IMG/VR virus record: IMGVR_UViG_3300042563_001656
Coordinates: 1 to 23,587 of that record
From: a virus
DNA: 23,587 bases
Reading direction: 5' to 3' (one strand)
Positions 21,502 to 23,587 of this stretch are shown here, one piece after another (positions within the stretch are counted from its first letter, which is position 1; each line of letters starts with the position of its first letter). The notes under the pieces were generated by a model. That model saw nothing but the letters and a program-made list of their open reading frames with translations, had not been told where the DNA came from and ran no database searches. A program made the position numbers and the translations under genes.

Positions 21502-22425
21502 TGCGCCGAAATTTCGTTGCGTCCATTTCAATTCTGCAACCTCTGCGAAATCAATGCGTCGGATATTATTGACCAAGACGATTATAATGCACGGGCAAAG
21601 GCAGCCGCATTTATCGGAACGTTGCAGGCAAGTTACACCAATTTCCATTATCTCCGTGATATCTGGAAGCGCACTACTGAACGTGAAGCGTTGATTGGTG
21701 TTGGTATGACGGGCATTGCATCTGGGGCGGTGTTGAAATTGGATATGAAGGAAGCCGCAAATGTGGTGAAAGCAGAAAACGAACGAATTGCTGGCATGAT
21801 TGGTATTAATAAGGCTGCTCGGACAACAACGGTGAAGCCAAGTGGTACTTCTTCATTGGTATTAGGTTCCTCTTCGGGTATTCATGCGTGGCATAATGAA
21901 TATTACATTCGTCGTATTCGCGTGGGCAAGAATGAAAGCATTTACACATATCTGCTGATTAATCATCCAGAACTGTTGGAAGATGAATACTTCAAGCCAA
22001 ACCAACAGGCTGTTATCTCGGTTCCACAGAAGGCTCCGGTGGGAGCGGTAACTCGCCAAGAAACCGCATTAGACTTACTTGCACGCGTGAGTAAGGTGTG
22101 GAAGGAATGGGTCAAGCCTGGTCATCGTAAGGGTGAAAATAAGAACAATGTATCTGTCACCGTAACGATTAAGCCAAATGAATGGGAAGAAGTTGGGGAA
22201 TGGATGTGGGCAAATAAGGAAAATTTTACCGCGCTAAGCGTTTTACCCCATTCGGAGCATACCTACATTCAAGCGCCGTTCGAAGACATTGCACCAGAAC
22301 ATTACGAAGAATTAGTTGAGCATCTTCATAATATTGATTTAAGTCAGGTGGTGGAGTTAGATGATGCCACCGATTTATCGGGGGAAGTGGCCTGCGGCGG
22401 CGCCGGCGGGTGTGAGGTGGTATGA
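21373..22425 (+). CDS. nrdJ: Split intein-C fused to class II ribonucleotide reductase C-half
   Basis: This polypeptide is a 43-residue intein-C plus a 307-residue C-extein. The extein begins CAEISLRPFQFCNLCEIN. Joined to the N-half it restores NPCAEI, the active-site N/C/E triad, and the second cysteine 11 residues on has the spacing of C408/C419 in Lactobacillus leichmannii RTPR. Further class II features are VGMTGIASG, the phosphate-binding VKPSGTSSLVLGSSSGIHAW and a C-terminal CGGAGGC that can act as the thioredoxin-linked redox pair. ATG 21373 has AGGAGA 6 nt upstream. The start and ribosome binding site lie inside the end of the nuclease gene in another frame. The spliced enzyme would be 617 residues, shorter than RTPR (739). 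The glycosyltransferase ATG overlaps its stop. Confidence 0.94.
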   Translation: MVETKQIIKARIVKKTVRENEDVYDLTVRKNHNFFANGLLVHNCAEISLRPFQFCNLCEINASDIIDQDDYNARAKAAAFIGTLQASYTNFHYLRDIWKRTTEREALIGVGMTGIASGAVLKLDMKEAANVVKAENERIAGMIGINKAARTTTVKPSGTSSLVLGSSSGIHAWHNEYYIRRIRVGKNESIYTYLLINHPELLEDEYFKPNQQAVISVPQKAPVGAVTRQETALDLLARVSKVWKEWVKPGHRKGENKNNVSVTVTIKPNEWEEVGEWMWANKENFTALSVLPHSEHTYIQAPFEDIAPEHYEELVEHLHNIDLSQVVELDDATDLSGEVACGGAGGCEVV

Positions 22426-23135
22426 AGTTAAAAGATTTGGTCACCATTGTTATTCCTTGTAAAAACGAAGAAGGATATATCGGCAGCTTGTTGGGAGATT
22501 TATTTCGCTCAGTGGAAATTGGAGATGTAAGAATTATCATTGCTGATGCAAATTCCACAGACAACACCCGACATATCATCAAAGAATGGTCACGTGGATT
22601 GAACATTGAGACAATTCAAGGTGGGCAAGTTTCTGAAGGAAGAAACAATGGTGCCAAATTAGTTACTACTCCATATATTTTATTTCTTGATGCCGATGTC
22701 CGGTTCTTTTCGACAACTGCCATATATGATGCAGTACAATGCATCCATCAAGAAAATTTAGATTTAGTTACTTTGAGTCCGAAAAACTATGGAACTGAAT
22801 GGAGAGCATCCATTATATTCCGTCTGTTCAGTGTGTTTAATAAAGTCATGACACAGTTCACCCCGTTTGCCATTGGTGCGTTTTTCTTAACTCGCCGCAG
22901 CGTGTTTGAGGTATTCGGGGGATTCCCCAATAAGTACGACACCTCGGAAGATTATATTTTAAGTAAACAGTATGATGCAAAGAAATTTAAAATTGTAAAT
23001 CATTATTTTGGACAAGATGAACGCCGTTTTAAAAAATTAGGGTATCTTGGAATGTTATGGTACATGATTATAAATTTCTTTAACCGTCATAACTTACAGC
23101 ATTTTGAAAAAGCTAAAGTTAACTACTGGGATTAA
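22422..23135 (+). CDS. Family 2 glycosyltransferase
   Basis: This 237-residue GT-A fold enzyme would transfer a sugar from a nucleotide donor. It shows the N-terminal VTIVIPCKNEEGYIGSLL (7-24), IIIADANSTDNT (38-49), the metal-binding DxD in ILFLDADVRFF (D90-A-D92), GAFFLTRRSVFEVFGGF in the acceptor region and an ED pair in DTSEDYIL as candidate catalytic acid. A hydrophobic C-terminal section (YLGMLWYMIINFF) could touch the membrane. The ATG overlaps the NrdJ stop as ATGA. With the nucleotide-sugar dehydrogenase upstream and the LpxH-like gene downstream, it may take part in modifying host surface glycans or a virion polysaccharide. Acceptor and donor cannot be read from the sequence. Confidence 0.88.
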   Translation: MKLKDLVTIVIPCKNEEGYIGSLLGDLFRSVEIGDVRIIIADANSTDNTRHIIKEWSRGLNIETIQGGQVSEGRNNGAKLVTTPYILFLDADVRFFSTTAIYDAVQCIHQENLDLVTLSPKNYGTEWRASIIFRLFSVFNKVMTQFTPFAIGAFFLTRRSVFEVFGGFPNKYDTSEDYILSKQYDAKKFKIVNHYFGQDERRFKKLGYLGMLWYMIINFFNRHNLQHFEKAKVNYWD

Positions 23136-23137
23136 TT

Positions 23138-23587
23138 ATGCAACGATATAAGGCCATCATTGTATCCGATGTACATTTAGGAACAGACAATAGTAAAGCC
23201 GCAGAATTTTTAGAATTTTTAAACACGCATCACACTGACATTTTAATTATCAATGGGGATTTTGTTGATGGATGGGCATTGTCTCGTGGCGTTCGATGGA
23301 GAGGCAAGCACACAAAAGTCATTTCTAAAGTGTTAGATATCTCCAGAAAAATACCTGTGGTATGGATTCGTGGAAACCATGATGAATTTTTACATGAGTT
23401 CATGCACATGCATTTGGGTAAACTTCAAGTAGAAGAACATTACATCTTGGATTTAGGTGAAGGGAAACGATATTTCATTTTCCACGGTGATATCTTGGAT
23501 GTGTTTGTTTCTAAATGGAAATGGATTGCAAAAATAGGTGGACAAGGATATGACATCGCATTAAAATTAAACACCCTATATAATAAA
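23138..23587 (+). CDS. LpxH-like metallophosphoesterase, N-terminal part (3' truncated)
   Basis: Open from ATG 23138 to the window edge, this gives 150 residues of a calcineurin-like phosphoesterase. Metal-binding motifs appear in order: SDVHLG (10-15), NGDFVD (39-44), RGNHDE and, later, FHGDILD. This arrangement resembles the UDP-2,3-diacylglucosamine hydrolase LpxH branch, which cleaves the pyrophosphate of a lipid A precursor in Gram-negative bacteria. Many relatives in this branch have other or unknown substrates, so the function is open. It starts 2 nt after the glycosyltransferase stop, without a clear ribosome binding site, so coupled translation is likely. The C-terminal insertion that binds lipid in LpxH is beyond the window. 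An envelope-directed role fits its neighbour. Confidence 0.82.
   Translation, partial: MQRYKAIIVSDVHLGTDNSKAAEFLEFLNTHHTDILIINGDFVDGWALSRGVRWRGKHTKVISKVLDISRKIPVVWIRGNHDEFLHEFMHMHLGKLQVEEHYILDLGEGKRYFIFHGDILDVFVSKWKWIAKIGGQGYDIALKLNTLYNK

Overview
This looks like a stretch of a T4-like myovirus (Caudoviricetes) genome. It is probably an uncultured aquatic phage of a Gram-negative host, and it reads as one moderately AT-rich, tightly packed, plus-strand operon series. The evidence is a T4-type baseplate/tail module followed by a T4-type recombination/replication module (gp32-like SSB, UvsX/RecA, 5' nuclease, gp41-type helicase). Genes overlap by ATGA or lie within a few bases of each other. 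No rRNA, tRNA, CRISPR array or integrase was seen. Both ends cut through genes.

Layout. 1-637: tail end of an SNF2-family helicase. 685-10937: virion module, with a gp26-like baseplate protein overlapping a small ORF in the +1 frame, a five-repeat unknown protein, a 989-residue tape measure, a gp48/54-like tube-cap protein, a LysM-like gp53 homologue, a 1197-residue baseplate hub with an embedded lysozyme-like domain, and a 135-residue unknown. 10938-13078: a small, divergent family A DNA polymerase-like protein and a short nucleotide-sugar dehydrogenase. 13100-16983: promoter-rich replication block (conserved unknown, gp32-like SSB, UvsX-like recombinase, small unknown, 5' nuclease). 16984-17116: a structured intergenic element with two hairpins whose 7-nt loops are perfectly complementary, ending in a terminator. 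17117-19206: a free-standing GIY-YIG homing endonuclease and the replicative helicase. 19257-22425: a fractured class II ribonucleotide reductase gene, made of N-half plus intein-N, a PD-(D/E)XK-type endonuclease gene, then intein-C plus C-half. 22422-23587: a glycosyltransferase and the start of an LpxH-like phosphoesterase.

How it fits together. The helicase, SSB, recombinase, 5' nuclease and NrdJ supply DNA replication, repair and dNTPs. The reductase can be functional only if the two polypeptides trans-splice. All splicing residues are present, and the junction places the radical-forming cysteine as the +1 residue. The SSB and recombinase genes share the same promoter/inverted-repeat architecture at identical spacing, which suggests one regulator. 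The dehydrogenase, glycosyltransferase and LpxH-like enzyme suggest surface-glycan or lipid A related activities.

Most worth following up: the kissing-loop RNA at 16998-17106, the split-intein/nuclease island with a hairpin over the nuclease ribosome binding site, the shared operator, the apparently circularly permuted lysozyme in the hub, the polymerase that appears to lack a thumb, and the possible +1 frameshift in the gp26-like gene. All functional statements come from reading motifs by eye; no database search was run.
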